From positions 806,001 to 870,000 of the forward strand of contig NZ_CP070619.1 in the NCBI RefSeq assembly GCF_017068395.1: DNA of 64,000 nt. Direction: 5' to 3'. Positions 8,375-17,843 of the stretch are shown here, piece by piece. Positions within the stretch are counted from its first letter, which is position 1. Each line of letters starts with the position of its first letter. Under the pieces are notes generated by a model. The model did not search any database and was not told the origin of the DNA. It was given only the letters and a program-made list of their open reading frames with translations. Position numbers and translations under genes: made by a program. Origin of the DNA: Rhodococcus pseudokoreensis. Lineage in GTDB: Bacteria > Actinomycetota > Actinomycetes > Mycobacteriales > Mycobacteriaceae.

Positions 8375-8629
8375 GTGACTGCTACCGACACCCCCGCCCT
8401 GACCATCTACTCCACCACCTGGTGCGGCTACTGCCGGCGCCTGAAGACGCAGCTGGACGAATCCGGCATCGGCTACGTGGAGATCGACATCGAGGACGAT
8501 CCGGCGTCGGCGGAGTTCGTCGGCAGCGTCAATGGCGGCAACCACGTTGTTCCCACCGTCAAGTTCGCCGACGGCAGCACCGCGACCAACCCGTCGTTGG
8601 CACAGGTCAAGCAGCTTCTCGGCGTCTAG
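8375..8629 (+). CDS. mrx1: Mycoredoxin Mrx1
   Basis: An 84-residue glutaredoxin-fold protein with the active site TTWCGYCRRLK. Mycoredoxin reduces mycothiol-mixed disulfides using mycothiol and mycothione reductase, and is the actinobacterial counterpart of glutaredoxin in the cytosol. The region VNGGNHVVPTVKFADGS carries the usual cis-proline of the thioredoxin fold. Starts at GTG 8375, probably leaderless, from a SigH-type promoter. Its stop shares the tetranucleotide CTAG with the stop of convergent nudC. It is homologous to Rv3198A, in the same position beside uvrD2. Confidence 0.93.
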   Translation: MTATDTPALTIYSTTWCGYCRRLKTQLDESGIGYVEIDIEDDPASAEFVGSVNGGNHVVPTVKFADGSTATNPSLAQVKQLLGV

Positions 8630-9537
8630 GACTCCGTCGCTGCCGCAGCCCAGGACTCGATGATTCCGCGCGCGATGGAAATCGAGCCCGGGAGCAGCAG
8701 CGTGGCGTCGGTGTCCGACGCCCAGTCGCCGAGTTCGAGTGCCGTGCGCACCTCGTCCCGGGTGAACCACCGGGCCTCGGCGATCTCGCCGTCCGCGAAC
8801 GTCAGCGGGGCGTCGGGATCGCCGACGGCCGCGAACCCGATCATCACCGAACGGGGAAACGGCCACGGCTGGCTGCCGAGGTAGCGCACGTCACGGACGT
8901 CGACGCCCACCTCTTCCTTGATCTCCCGGACGACGCACGTCTCGAGGGATTCACCGGCCTCGACGAATCCGGCCAGGATCGAGAACCGCCGCGGCGGCCA
9001 CGTGGGCTGCCGGGCCAGGAGCACACGATCCCCGCCGTCGTGCACGAGGCAGATGACCGCCGGATCGGTACGGGGAAATTCTTCGTGCCCGGTGCTCGTC
9101 GAGATCCGCGACCACCCCGACATCGTCGGCTCCGACGCCGCGCCGTCGAGCGCACTGAAACCCGCGCTGTCGTGCCAGTTGAGCATCGCGAGGGCGCCGG
9201 TGAGCACACCCGCGTCGGCGTCGTCCAGCGTGCCGCCCAGAATCCGGAGATCGGCCAGTTCGCCGGTCAGCGCCTGCACCCGCACCGCCCACACGTGCCG
9301 GTCCTTGCGGATGCCGAGGAACACGGCCCCCGGTTTCGGTTCGGGGCCGAGTTCGGTGGCATCCGCGAACACCAGACCGTCGTCCCCCACCCGCACCTGT
9401 CCGCGGTGATTGACGCGCAGCAGCAGCGCATCTCGCCAGCCCGCTCGCAGCGCGTCCGTGTCCGAACGCAATTCCTCGGCCCGCCCGACGGCGGAGCGGG
9501 ACAGGAGCGGGGTGTCGTTGAGCCGGAATGCAGTCAC
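8626..9537 (-). CDS. nudC: NudC-type NADH pyrophosphatase
   Basis: 303 residues. The Nudix box runs from about residue 190 (GFVEAGESLETCVVREIKEE), followed by the NudC-specific SQPWPFPRS motif (222-230), which defines NADH and NAD-capped RNA hydrolases that release NMN. The N-terminal domain is present, but the zinc ribbon between the two domains (about 121-155) has no cysteines, unlike E. coli NudC with its C4 site. The start is GTG 9537. It lies 20 bp downstream of the K+ channel gene on the same strand, and its end overlaps the mrx1 stop by CTAG. Homologous to Rv3199c. Confidence 0.92.
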   Translation of the reverse strand: MTAFRLNDTPLLSRSAVGRAEELRSDTDALRAGWRDALLLRVNHRGQVRVGDDGLVFADATELGPEPKPGAVFLGIRKDRHVWAVRVQALTGELADLRILGGTLDDADAGVLTGALAMLNWHDSAGFSALDGAASEPTMSGWSRISTSTGHEEFPRTDPAVICLVHDGGDRVLLARQPTWPPRRFSILAGFVEAGESLETCVVREIKEEVGVDVRDVRYLGSQPWPFPRSVMIGFAAVGDPDAPLTFADGEIAEARWFTRDEVRTALELGDWASDTDATLLLPGSISIARGIIESWAAAATES

Positions 9538-9557
9538 GCCGTCGACACTACTGCCGA

Positions 9558-10625
9558 TCAGTTGGCGACCCGACGGATGTACAGCAGTCGGTCGTTCTCC
9601 TCGATCGAATCGACCTCCGGCGAGCCGACCCGGATCAACCGGCCGTCCCGCACCACACCGAGCACGATGTCCGCGAGGTGACGCGGGGAGCCGCCGATCT
9701 CGTCCCGCTCCACGGGACGTTCCGCGATCGCGAAACCCGCCTCCGGTGTCAGGAGGTCCTCCATCATCTCGACGACGCTCGGCGTCTTCGTGGCGATGCC
9801 GAGGAGCCGGCCCGCGGTCTCGGAGGACACGACCACCGAGTCGGCGCCGGACTGCCGGAGCAGATGCGTGTTCTCGGATTCGCGGATCGCGGCGACGATT
9901 TTCGCCTTCGGGGCGATCTCGCGCGCCGTCAGCGTCACCAGCACCGCGGTGTCGTCGCGGTTGGCGGCGACGATGATGGCCGACGCGTTCTGTGCGCCCG
10001 CCAACCGGAGCACGTCCGATTTGGTGGCGGATCCGTGGACCGTGACGAGGCCCTTGCTGGCCGCCGAGTCGAGCACGGCGTGGTCGGTATCGACCACCAC
10101 GATCTCCGACGGCGGAACGTCGTCGCCGAGCATCGCGTCGATCGCGGTGCGTCCCTTGGTTCCGTAGCCGATCACCACGGTGTGATTGCGCACGTGCTGC
10201 CTCCAACGCTGAATTTTGAACGCCTGCCGGGAGCTCGCCGTGAGCGCGGAGAGAGTCGTACCGACCAGGACGATGAGGAAGAAGATTCGAAGTGGCGTGA
10301 TCAGGAGGACGTTGACGAGCCTCGCAGACGGTGTGAACGGCGTGATGTCGCCGTATCCCGTCGTCGACAACGACACCGTCGCGTAGTAGATGCAGTCGAG
10401 CAACGACAGTTCGTTGTCCTGCACGTCGCGGTAGCCCGCCCGGTCGATGTAGACGATGAGAACCGCCAACGCCAACGCCGCCAGGGCGATCCCCACCCGG
10501 CGGTAGATCGCCCGCGCCGGACTCGTCTGCAACTCCGGAATCCGGAGCACACCCACCAACGCGAAGTCCGGCCGGTCGGTGAGGGTGTCCGACCTGGTCA
10601 ATCTCTCACGCAGCCTACCGGCCAT
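9558..10625 (-). CDS. Two-TM potassium channel with RCK (TrkA-N) domain
   Basis: 355 residues, homologous to Rv3200c. A first membrane segment at about 43-62, a pore loop with selectivity filter TTGYGD (88-93), a second membrane segment about 105-130, then a cytosolic RCK domain with the nucleotide-binding VVIGYGTKGRTAI and a TrkA-C-like end. It should be a ligand-gated K+ channel of the inner membrane. ATG 10625 is chosen over 10646 because GTGGAG lies 8 bases upstream. nudC follows 20 bp later, probably in one transcript. Confidence 0.9.
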   Translation of the reverse strand: MAGRLRERLTRSDTLTDRPDFALVGVLRIPELQTSPARAIYRRVGIALAALALAVLIVYIDRAGYRDVQDNELSLLDCIYYATVSLSTTGYGDITPFTPSARLVNVLLITPLRIFFLIVLVGTTLSALTASSRQAFKIQRWRQHVRNHTVVIGYGTKGRTAIDAMLGDDVPPSEIVVVDTDHAVLDSAASKGLVTVHGSATKSDVLRLAGAQNASAIIVAANRDDTAVLVTLTAREIAPKAKIVAAIRESENTHLLRQSGADSVVVSSETAGRLLGIATKTPSVVEMMEDLLTPEAGFAIAERPVERDEIGGSPRHLADIVLGVVRDGRLIRVGSPEVDSIEENDRLLYIRRVAN

Positions 10626-10746
10626 ATGTTTGTCTCCACGTTGCACTGAACTCCGACATCGGCTGGCAGCCTAACCCCGATTGTCCCACCGGACACACGG
10701 CGGAGCCTCGTTGTCGCGAACCGGGTGGTTCGGGCAAGCTGGCGTC

Positions 10747-11145
10747 ATGCAACGAGAGAGCGTCACACCAAGACCGAGCCAGAAGCCCGCACTCCGTCTC
10801 GCCGCACTGCTGCTGGGCGCGGGCACGATGCACTTCGTCGCCCCGAAGTTCTTCGATTCCACGGTCCCCACACAGTTGCCGGGCGACGCCCGCACCTACA
10901 CCTACGTGTCCGGGGTCGCCGAACTCGCCATCGGCACCGCGCTGGCCGTGCCGCGCACGCGCAGGCTCGGTGGCGGTCTCGCCGCACTGCTGTTCGTCGC
11001 CGTCTTCCCCGCCAACATCAACATGGCAGCGGACTGGCTGAAGAGCCCGAAGACGACGACCGTGCAGAAAACCGGTGCGCTGCTGCGTCTTCCGCTGCAG
11101 ATCCCGTTGGTCACCGAGGCCCTCAAAGCTCGGCGTCACGCCTGA
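10747..11145 (+). CDS. DoxX-like small membrane protein
   Basis: 132 residues with a basic N-terminus and about four hydrophobic segments: LRLAALLLGAGTMHFVAP, a segment around VSGVAELAIGTALAV, LGGGLAALLFVAVFPANINM, and a C-terminal LLRLPLQIPLVTEAL. The pattern and the MHFVAPKFFD and FPANINMA motifs resemble DoxX-family membrane proteins. The role is unknown, though DoxX proteins have been linked to redox stress in the envelope. It is convergent with adnB and the coding regions overlap by 23 bp (11123-11145). Confidence 0.7.
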   Translation: MQRESVTPRPSQKPALRLAALLLGAGTMHFVAPKFFDSTVPTQLPGDARTYTYVSGVAELAIGTALAVPRTRRLGGGLAALLFVAVFPANINMAADWLKSPKTTTVQKTGALLRLPLQIPLVTEALKARRHA

Positions 11146-14100
11146 GGTCGTCCTCGGGACCACCGTCGTCGGGACCACCGTCGTCGGGACCACCGGCGCC
11201 GGCGGTACGGAGGAGACGGGCGAGCGCGTCGGCGCCGGGCAGACGGTCCGGCGCGATCGTCCGTCCGGTCCGCACGTAATGGAATGCGGCGCGCACCCGC
11301 TCGATCGGAACGTCCATCAGTTCGGCCCACGCCAGCCGGTACGCGGCGAGCTGCATCACGACGGCCTTCTCGTTGGCCGCGCTCGGTTCGGCACCGGTCT
11401 TCCAGTCGATCACCGTCCATCCGCCGTCGGGGTCGGTGAACACCGCGTCGATCCGTCCCCTCAACACGGTCCCGGCCACCGAGGTCTCGAACGGCACCTC
11501 GACCTCCGTCGGGTTGCGGTCGGCCCACGGCGAGCGCAGGAACGCGTCCTGCAACGTCGCGAGGTCGGCATCCGGGCCCGCACCCGTGTCGGCGGCACCG
11601 GGCAGCTCGTCGAGGTCGAGCAGCCGGGTGGCCCCGAAGCGGCGCTCGACCCAGGCGTGGAACGCGGTGCCGCGCCGGGCGAGCGGATTCGGCGGGAACG
11701 GCAACGGCCGCCGCAGCCGGGCGGCCAGGGCGTCCGGGTCGGCCTCGAGTTCGACGAGCTGGCTCACCGACAGCTGGCCGGGTAACACCACCTCGGTGCG
11801 GGCGTTCGCACGCGCTTCCCGCTCCGCGAGGAGGGCGTCGACGTCGGCCGCCCAGTTCTCGGGATCGTCGTCCTCGTCCGCCGGCGCCTGCTTGCCGACG
11901 TTCTTCAGCGCCGCGACGACCAGCGCCGCACCGCGCTCGACCGACTCCCGGCGGAGCCCGAGCGGATCCCGCGGCCACACCGCCGACTTGGGGGTGCTGG
12001 TCAGCGGGTTCTGCTCCTCGGGTTCGGGTGCGGGCGCCCAGAGATCGACGGTGCCGATGCCCTCGTGCTGCTCGTCCGTCACCGTGTCGCGCAGTTCGGT
12101 GAGGAACTCCGACGGCCCCTTCGGCTCGGTTCCCGATTCTGCCCAGTGGTGACCCGACGCGAACAGCACCCGTTCCGTGCGGGTGAGGGCGACGTAGAAC
12201 AACCGGCGGTCCTCGTCGAGTCGGCGGGCCGCCAGCGCCGACTTGTGCGCCTTCACGGCCTCCTCGAGGTCTTTCCGGTCGTACAGGTTCTCGAGGTCGA
12301 GGACGGGCACGCCGTCGGCCGACTCCCCCGGCCGCGCCCGGTCTCCGCGCAGCGACGGCGGCAGTTCGCCGAGCGCACCGAGCCAGGACCCGGACGCGGT
12401 CCGCGACGGAAAGACGCCGGCCGTGAGGTGCGGCACCGCCACCACTTCCCACTCCAGCCCCTTCGCCGAGTGCACGGTCAGCACCTGGACGCGGTGCGGG
12501 TCCACCTCGACTTCGCCGGGCGCCAGGCCTTTTTCGACCGATTCCGCGGCGGACAGGAAGGCGAGCAGTCCCGTGACGGTGGCCGACGTGCGGTTCGCGT
12601 AACCGGCGACGACGTCGGCGAAGGCGTCGAGATGTTCACGCCCGGCACTCCCCCGCGCCGATTGCCGCGTTCGCGCCTGCGCTTCGATGCCGATCCCCAG
12701 CACCCGTTCGACCTCGGCCACCAGTTCGGTCAGCGGCTGCCCGATCCGCTCGCGCAGGGACGCCAACTCCGCCGCCACCGCGGTGATCCGTGCGTAGCCG
12801 ACCTGCGAATAGCGTTCGGCGGGGCCGGGATCCGCCAGCGCGTCCGCCAGCCCCGCCTGCTCCGCGTGTTCACCGGGCAGCGCCTCGCCGACGGCGTCGG
12901 CCAGGGCGGCCGAATCCGTGACGGCGCCGGTGGTGCCGTAGCCCGTTCCGATGGCCAGTTCGGACGCTCGCCGCGACAGCGCCGTCAGGTCGGCGGCTCC
13001 GATCTGCCAGCGAGCCCCGGTCAGCATCCGGACGGCGGCACTGCCCGCCATCGGGTCGGCGACGACCCGGAGCATCGCGATGACGTCGGCCACCTCGGGC
13101 GTGTGGAGCAGACCGCCGAGACCGACCACCTCGACCGGCAGACCCCGCGACCGCAGCACCTCCGCGATCGGTGCCGCGTCGGCGTTGCGGCGGATCAGCA
13201 CCGCGGCGGTCGGCGGATCATCGCCCCGGTCCGCGGCGTCCGCGTACTGTTCGGCGATGCGGTCGGCCACCCATTCCCGTTCCTGCACGACGTCGCCGGT
13301 GAGGGCCAGCCGCACGTCCCCGGGTACGGCCTGCGGCCGCGCCCGCAGCATGCTGACCGCCACACCCCGCTCCCGCAGGGACGCCGACGCCATGTTGGCC
13401 AGCGCCAGGGCCTCCGGCGGGTTGCGCCAGCTGGTGAGCAGTTCCAGCGTCGGCGCCGGATCCCCGTTCGTCAGTGGGAAATCCGTGGCGAAGCGGGGCA
13501 GGTTGGCGGCCGACGCTCCACGCCAGCCGTAGATCGACTGCATGGGATCGCCCACCGCGGTGAGCGCGAGTTCGCCGTCGAGGCCGCCGCCGAACAGCGA
13601 CGACAGCAACACCCGCTGCGCGTGTCCCGTGTCCTGGTACTCGTCGAGCAGCACCACCCGGAAACGGGTGCGCTCGGCGAGGCCGACCTCGGGGTGGTCC
13701 GCGGCCACGCGTGCCGCCAGCGACATCTGGCTGCCGAAGTCGAGCGCGCCTTCCCGTCGCAGGGTGTCCGCGAGCCGCTGCACCAGCGGCAGGAGTTCGA
13801 CCCGGCGGTGCTGGGTGTCGAGGATGTCGAGCAGTTCCTTGCCGGGACCGCCGCGCTGCCGCGGTCCGGCGGGCAGGGTGTGGACGAGCTTGTCGAGTTC
13901 GGTGTGCGCCTCCCGCAGATCGTCCGGTTCGACGAGGTGCTCGGAGAGCTGCCCGGCCAGCGCGAGCACGGCCTCGGTGACGGACGCCGGATTCCTGTCG
14001 GTGTCGAGGTCGCCGTCCCACGAGCTCACCACCCGGTGCGCCAGCTGCCACAGTTCCGTCTCCGACAGCAGCGTCGCCGACGGTTCGATGGGCAGCAGGA

Positions 14101-14494
14101 GCCCGTGCTCCGACAGCAGCCGTCCGGCGTAGGAGTGGTACGTGCTGACCTCCGGTTCGCCGGCGAGGATGCGCGATCGCAGGTCGCCGCTCGGATCGAC
14201 CCTTCGGAGCAGGTCCGAACCCGCGAGCCGGGCAAGGCGTCTCCTGATCCGGGCGGTCAGCTGCTGCGCCGCCTTGCGGGTGAACGTCAGGCCCAGCACC
14301 GCCTCGGGGTCGACGACCCCGTTGGCCACCAGCCACACGACGCGGGCCGCCATCGTCTCGGTCTTGCCCGCGCCTGCCCCCGCGACGACGAGGGTCGGGC
14401 CGAGGGGGGCCGCGATGACCGCGGCCTGTTCCGGGGTCGGCGGATGCTGTCCCAGTCCGATCGCGAGTTCCACCGGATCGATGCGGATGGTCAT
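11123..14494 (-). CDS. adnB: AdnB, motor-nuclease subunit of the AdnAB recombination complex
   Basis: 1123 residues, homologous to Rv3201c. An N-terminal UvrD-like motor has Walker A GAGAGKTETM (39-48), motif II LLDEYQDTGHAQR, GDPMQSIYGWRG and the late motif QVLTVHSAKGLEWEVV. A C-terminal RecB-type nuclease has the catalytic VIDWKTG and the QLAAYRLAW helix. With AdnA it resects double-strand breaks in actinobacteria. ATG 14494 overlaps the adnA stop in ATGA. The extreme C-terminus carries a short GGPDD repeat. It is convergent with the DoxX-like gene. Confidence 0.92.
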   Translation of the reverse strand: MTIRIDPVELAIGLGQHPPTPEQAAVIAAPLGPTLVVAGAGAGKTETMAARVVWLVANGVVDPEAVLGLTFTRKAAQQLTARIRRRLARLAGSDLLRRVDPSGDLRSRILAGEPEVSTYHSYAGRLLSEHGLLLPIEPSATLLSETELWQLAHRVVSSWDGDLDTDRNPASVTEAVLALAGQLSEHLVEPDDLREAHTELDKLVHTLPAGPRQRGGPGKELLDILDTQHRRVELLPLVQRLADTLRREGALDFGSQMSLAARVAADHPEVGLAERTRFRVVLLDEYQDTGHAQRVLLSSLFGGGLDGELALTAVGDPMQSIYGWRGASAANLPRFATDFPLTNGDPAPTLELLTSWRNPPEALALANMASASLRERGVAVSMLRARPQAVPGDVRLALTGDVVQEREWVADRIAEQYADAADRGDDPPTAAVLIRRNADAAPIAEVLRSRGLPVEVVGLGGLLHTPEVADVIAMLRVVADPMAGSAAVRMLTGARWQIGAADLTALSRRASELAIGTGYGTTGAVTDSAALADAVGEALPGEHAEQAGLADALADPGPAERYSQVGYARITAVAAELASLRERIGQPLTELVAEVERVLGIGIEAQARTRQSARGSAGREHLDAFADVVAGYANRTSATVTGLLAFLSAAESVEKGLAPGEVEVDPHRVQVLTVHSAKGLEWEVVAVPHLTAGVFPSRTASGSWLGALGELPPSLRGDRARPGESADGVPVLDLENLYDRKDLEEAVKAHKSALAARRLDEDRRLFYVALTRTERVLFASGHHWAESGTEPKGPSEFLTELRDTVTDEQHEGIGTVDLWAPAPEPEEQNPLTSTPKSAVWPRDPLGLRRESVERGAALVVAALKNVGKQAPADEDDDPENWAADVDALLAEREARANARTEVVLPGQLSVSQLVELEADPDALAARLRRPLPFPPNPLARRGTAFHAWVERRFGATRLLDLDELPGAADTGAGPDADLATLQDAFLRSPWADRNPTEVEVPFETSVAGTVLRGRIDAVFTDPDGGWTVIDWKTGAEPSAANEKAVVMQLAAYRLAWAELMDVPIERVRAAFHYVRTGRTIAPDRLPGADALARLLRTAGAGGPDDGGPDDGGPEDDLRRDAEL
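11156..11198. repeat. 15-bp tandem repeat in the adnB 3' end
   Basis: GGGACCACCGTCGTC occurs at 11156-11170 and 11171-11185, with a partial third copy after 11186. On the coding strand it encodes Gly-Gly-Pro-Asp-Asp units at the AdnB C-terminus. It is probably a variable-length, non-catalytic tail. Confidence 0.8.
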
Positions 14495-17400
14495 TCCGAC
14501 GTCACCTGCCGTCCCTCGTCGTGCGCGGGACAACTCGTCCGCACCGGGCAGTGCCTGCATCCGTCGTTGACGCGGGCGAGGAACTCCGGCCCCTTGGTGG
14601 CGGCGGCTGCCGCGTGGATGACCGCGAGCCACGTCTCGAGGTCCTCCCCCGACAACGGTGCCTGCACCCGCTGCGTCGCGCCTTCCTTCTTGTGTGGTTT
14701 GGCGACGAAGACCAGCCGCGCCCCACCGGGATTCGACGCCGGCTCCCCGTCGATCGCACCGGTGGCCGCCGCCACCTGGTACGCCGCCAGCTGGGCGTGC
14801 TGCTGGGCGTCGTCCTTGGTGACGGGTGAGCGGGCGGTCTTCACGTCGACGATCACGGGCCTGCCCTCTGCGTCGCGCTCGAGCCGGTCGATCCGCCCCC
14901 GCAACCGGATCTTCGGTGAACCCTCCTCCCGCGGCTCGAGGACGCCGTCGACGGCCACCTCGACGCCGACCTCGGTGAGTTCGGACCGGGTGTTCCCGAG
15001 CCAGGCGGTGAACGTGGCGAGCATGTCCCGGGTGCGGTCGAGTTCGCGCCGCGAGTACCACTGGGAGCCGAGATCGATCGATTCCCACGCGTTCTCGAGC
15101 GCGCGTTCCACCTGATCGGGTGGGATGCGGCCTGCGAGCGCCTGCACCAGCGTGTGCACCAGGGTTCCGGCGATGGCGTGGGTGTTGTCGCCGTCCCGGC
15201 CGCCGTGGCGTTCGAGCAGCCACCGCAACGGGCAGGTGTTGAGCAGGTCGACGGTGGACGGCGACAGCGACACCGGCCCGTCCTCCGCGTTCCACAACGC
15301 CACGCCGGTGCTCGGTTCGGCGGTGCCGTACCACTGGTCCGGGTGGGCGCCGCGCACTCCGGCTTCGGCGAGCCGGGCGAGTTGGCGGGCGGCGCGGTCC
15401 TGGCGGGCGGGGTCGGATGCGGCGACGTCCGGATCGCAGACCACGCTGCGCAGTTCGGCGACGAGGGCGGGCAGGGCCAGGACCCGGGTCGCCGGGTCCT
15501 CCGCAGGCACGACCGCGTCCTCCGCGTCCGGATCCTGGTCTCCGGCGAGCAGTTCGTCGACGAAACGGGAGTGGACGAGGTCGGCGTCGCCGCTGGCCGA
15601 GTCGACCGCGGTGACGAGCAGACTCCGCCTCGCCCGGCTGCACGCCACCAGGAACAGCCTGCGTTCCTCGGCCAGCAGCGGCGCAGTACGCGACATCCGG
15701 TCGGCGGCGGTCTCGCTGCCGTCGGACACGCCGCCCGTGAGGTCGATCAGCGCCTCCGTGCCGAGCAGGCTTCCTCGGGCCCGCAGGCTCGGCCACAGCC
15801 CTTCCTGCACCCCCGCGACGGCGACGACGTCCCATTCGCGGCCGGCGGCGGAGTGGGCGCTGAGCACGGACACGGCGTCGCCCGGAACGACGGACACGGC
15901 GCGTGCGGTGGGAATCGCCTGCCCGGTCAGGTAATCGACGAACCCGGCGAGCTGCGACCGCGGGAGACGGTCGACGTAACTCGCCGCGGCATCGAACAGG
16001 GCGACCACGGCGTCGAGGTCGCGGTCGGCCTGCGCCCCGATCGGACCGCCGCGGGCGGACGCCGCCGCCCAGCGACGTTCGAGTCCGGTGGCCTGCCACG
16101 CCGCCCACAGCACGTCCTCGATGCCGCGCCCGCGCCCCAGCGGAACCCTCGCCTTCCGCAGTACGGACAGCACCCGGTTCAGGGACGCCGCTTCGACGTC
16201 GGTCAGCTTCGCCGTGACCCTGCGGGTGCTGTCCGTCTCGCCGACCAGCAGGAGACGGAGCAACTCCGCGGAGTCGCGGTCGCCGCCGGAGGCCAGCTCG
16301 GCGCGCCGCAGACCCCGGCGAAGACGCCGGAGCGCCACGGGTTCCGCGCCGCCGACCGGGCCTGCGAGCAGGGCGAGGGCGTCCTCGCCGGTGAATTCCT
16401 GCCCCGACAGTGCCCGCAGCACCAGCATCAGCCCCGACACGCCGTGCTGACGGGCCAGCGGCAACTCGGACGCCGCGGTGGTGACGGGCACACCCGCACC
16501 GAGCAGCGCCCGCCGGAGCGGAGCCAGCGCCCGCGGAACCGAGCGCACGATCACCGCCATCTCCGACCACGGCACCCCGTCGAGGAGGTGGGCGCGGCGC
16601 AGGGTGTCGGCGATCAGCGCCGCCTCCTTCGCCGCGGTGCCCAGGACCCGGACCGACGTCCTGCCGCCGTCCCGCGACGGGGTCCAGATCCGGTGGGGCA
16701 AATGCCCCGGCAGTCGGGACGTGATCCGGGCCGCGGTGGTCGCGACCTCCGCCGAACTGCGAAAGTTGACCGGTAGCAGCACTTGCCGCGGGTCGCCCTT
16801 GTCGGCCAGGTCGGCGAGGAACGTGGGGTCGGCCCCGCGGAACCCGTAGATCGACTGGTCCGGGTCACCCGCCACGACCGTGGTGCGGGTACCGGTGCCG
16901 ACGAGCCGGACCAGTTCCGCGGCCTGCGGATCGAGGTGCTGGGCGTCGTCGACGAGCAGGTGCCGCACCCGGGCCCGTTCCGCGCGCAGCAGGTCCGGGT
17001 CGGTGGCGAACGCGGTGAGGGCCGCACCGATGAGTTCGGCCGCGTCCAGCGCCGGAGCCGTGGCCTCGGGGGCCTCGACACCCACCGCTCCGCGCAGCAG
17101 CATGCCGTGCTCGTACCGGGCGGCGAACCTGCCCGCCGCCACCCACTCGGAGCGGTCGTGCCGCCGACCCAGCTTGATGAGATCTTCCGGGCCGAGACCG
17201 CGCTCGCTCGAGCGCAACATGAGGTCGCGCAGTTCGACGGCGAAGCCGCCCAGCGCCAGTGCGGGACGCAGACGGTCGGGCCACATCTCGCCGCCGTCTT
17301 CGATGTCGCCCTGCAGCATCTCGCGGAGGACGGCGTCCTGCTCGGCGCCGGTGATGAGGCGCGGCGGCGGATTGCCGTGGGCGGCGGCCTGCAACCGCAG

Positions 17401-17787
17401 CACCGCGAACGCGTAGGAGTGGACGGTGCGGACGAGCGGTTCGCGCGTGGCCCGGGGCCCGTGATGCTCGTCGTGACCGATGAGGGCGGCGGTGACGTCT
17501 TCACGCACGCGGCCCGCCGCACGCTTCGACTGCGTCAGGACGAGCACCGACTCCGGGTCTTCACCGCCGGCGATCCGGTTCACCGCGACGTCGACGAGCA
17601 GCGACGTCTTGCCGGTTCCCGGGCCGCCGAGCACCTGCCACGGATTCCAGCCCAGGCCGAGGGGCGGTGCGGTGAGGACGCGCTGCGTGGAGTCGTCCCA
17701 CACCCGGGCCGGGCGGTCGGGGCTCGGGCGGTGCACGAGCCGGGCCCGGGGAGCCGACGTCCTGGTGCGCACCGCCGATTCCGTCAT
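14491..17787 (-). CDS. adnA: AdnA, subunit of the AdnAB recombination nuclease
   Basis: 1098 residues, homologous to Rv3202c. The N-terminal motor-like domain has Walker A GGPGTGKTSLL (54-64), GDPDQSIYGFRG and VLSAHSAAGREWDVV. The C-terminal nuclease has VIVDVKTARSP and QLAAYQVAA. Cysteines NTCPLRWL and CRHCPVRTSC bracket the nuclease and fit the Fe-S cluster of AddB/AdnA-type nucleases. The start was chosen at ATG 17787 because GGTGGA lies 9 bases upstream; ATG 17796 and 17817 are in frame. It is divergent from the lipV-like gene with only 56 bp between them. No SOS box was seen there. Confidence 0.9.
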   Translation of the reverse strand: MTESAVRTRTSAPRARLVHRPSPDRPARVWDDSTQRVLTAPPLGLGWNPWQVLGGPGTGKTSLLVDVAVNRIAGGEDPESVLVLTQSKRAAGRVREDVTAALIGHDEHHGPRATREPLVRTVHSYAFAVLRLQAAAHGNPPPRLITGAEQDAVLREMLQGDIEDGGEMWPDRLRPALALGGFAVELRDLMLRSSERGLGPEDLIKLGRRHDRSEWVAAGRFAARYEHGMLLRGAVGVEAPEATAPALDAAELIGAALTAFATDPDLLRAERARVRHLLVDDAQHLDPQAAELVRLVGTGTRTTVVAGDPDQSIYGFRGADPTFLADLADKGDPRQVLLPVNFRSSAEVATTAARITSRLPGHLPHRIWTPSRDGGRTSVRVLGTAAKEAALIADTLRRAHLLDGVPWSEMAVIVRSVPRALAPLRRALLGAGVPVTTAASELPLARQHGVSGLMLVLRALSGQEFTGEDALALLAGPVGGAEPVALRRLRRGLRRAELASGGDRDSAELLRLLLVGETDSTRRVTAKLTDVEAASLNRVLSVLRKARVPLGRGRGIEDVLWAAWQATGLERRWAAASARGGPIGAQADRDLDAVVALFDAAASYVDRLPRSQLAGFVDYLTGQAIPTARAVSVVPGDAVSVLSAHSAAGREWDVVAVAGVQEGLWPSLRARGSLLGTEALIDLTGGVSDGSETAADRMSRTAPLLAEERRLFLVACSRARRSLLVTAVDSASGDADLVHSRFVDELLAGDQDPDAEDAVVPAEDPATRVLALPALVAELRSVVCDPDVAASDPARQDRAARQLARLAEAGVRGAHPDQWYGTAEPSTGVALWNAEDGPVSLSPSTVDLLNTCPLRWLLERHGGRDGDNTHAIAGTLVHTLVQALAGRIPPDQVERALENAWESIDLGSQWYSRRELDRTRDMLATFTAWLGNTRSELTEVGVEVAVDGVLEPREEGSPKIRLRGRIDRLERDAEGRPVIVDVKTARSPVTKDDAQQHAQLAAYQVAAATGAIDGEPASNPGGARLVFVAKPHKKEGATQRVQAPLSGEDLETWLAVIHAAAAATKGPEFLARVNDGCRHCPVRTSCPAHDEGRQVTSE

Positions 17788-17843
17788 GGGCAGCATTCCA
17801 CCAGAACGGTCCGACATCTCCGGCGGCGGCCCGATCCGGCATC

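Noticed and set aside
11123..16570. A single 1815-residue minus-strand frame
   Set aside because: Only the part from ATG 14494 resembles a protein (AdnB). The remainder lies out of frame under adnA and is Arg/Gly-rich shadow sequence.
17788..17843. SOS (LexA) box upstream of adnA
   Set aside because: No TCGAAC-n4-GTTCGA-like element is present.
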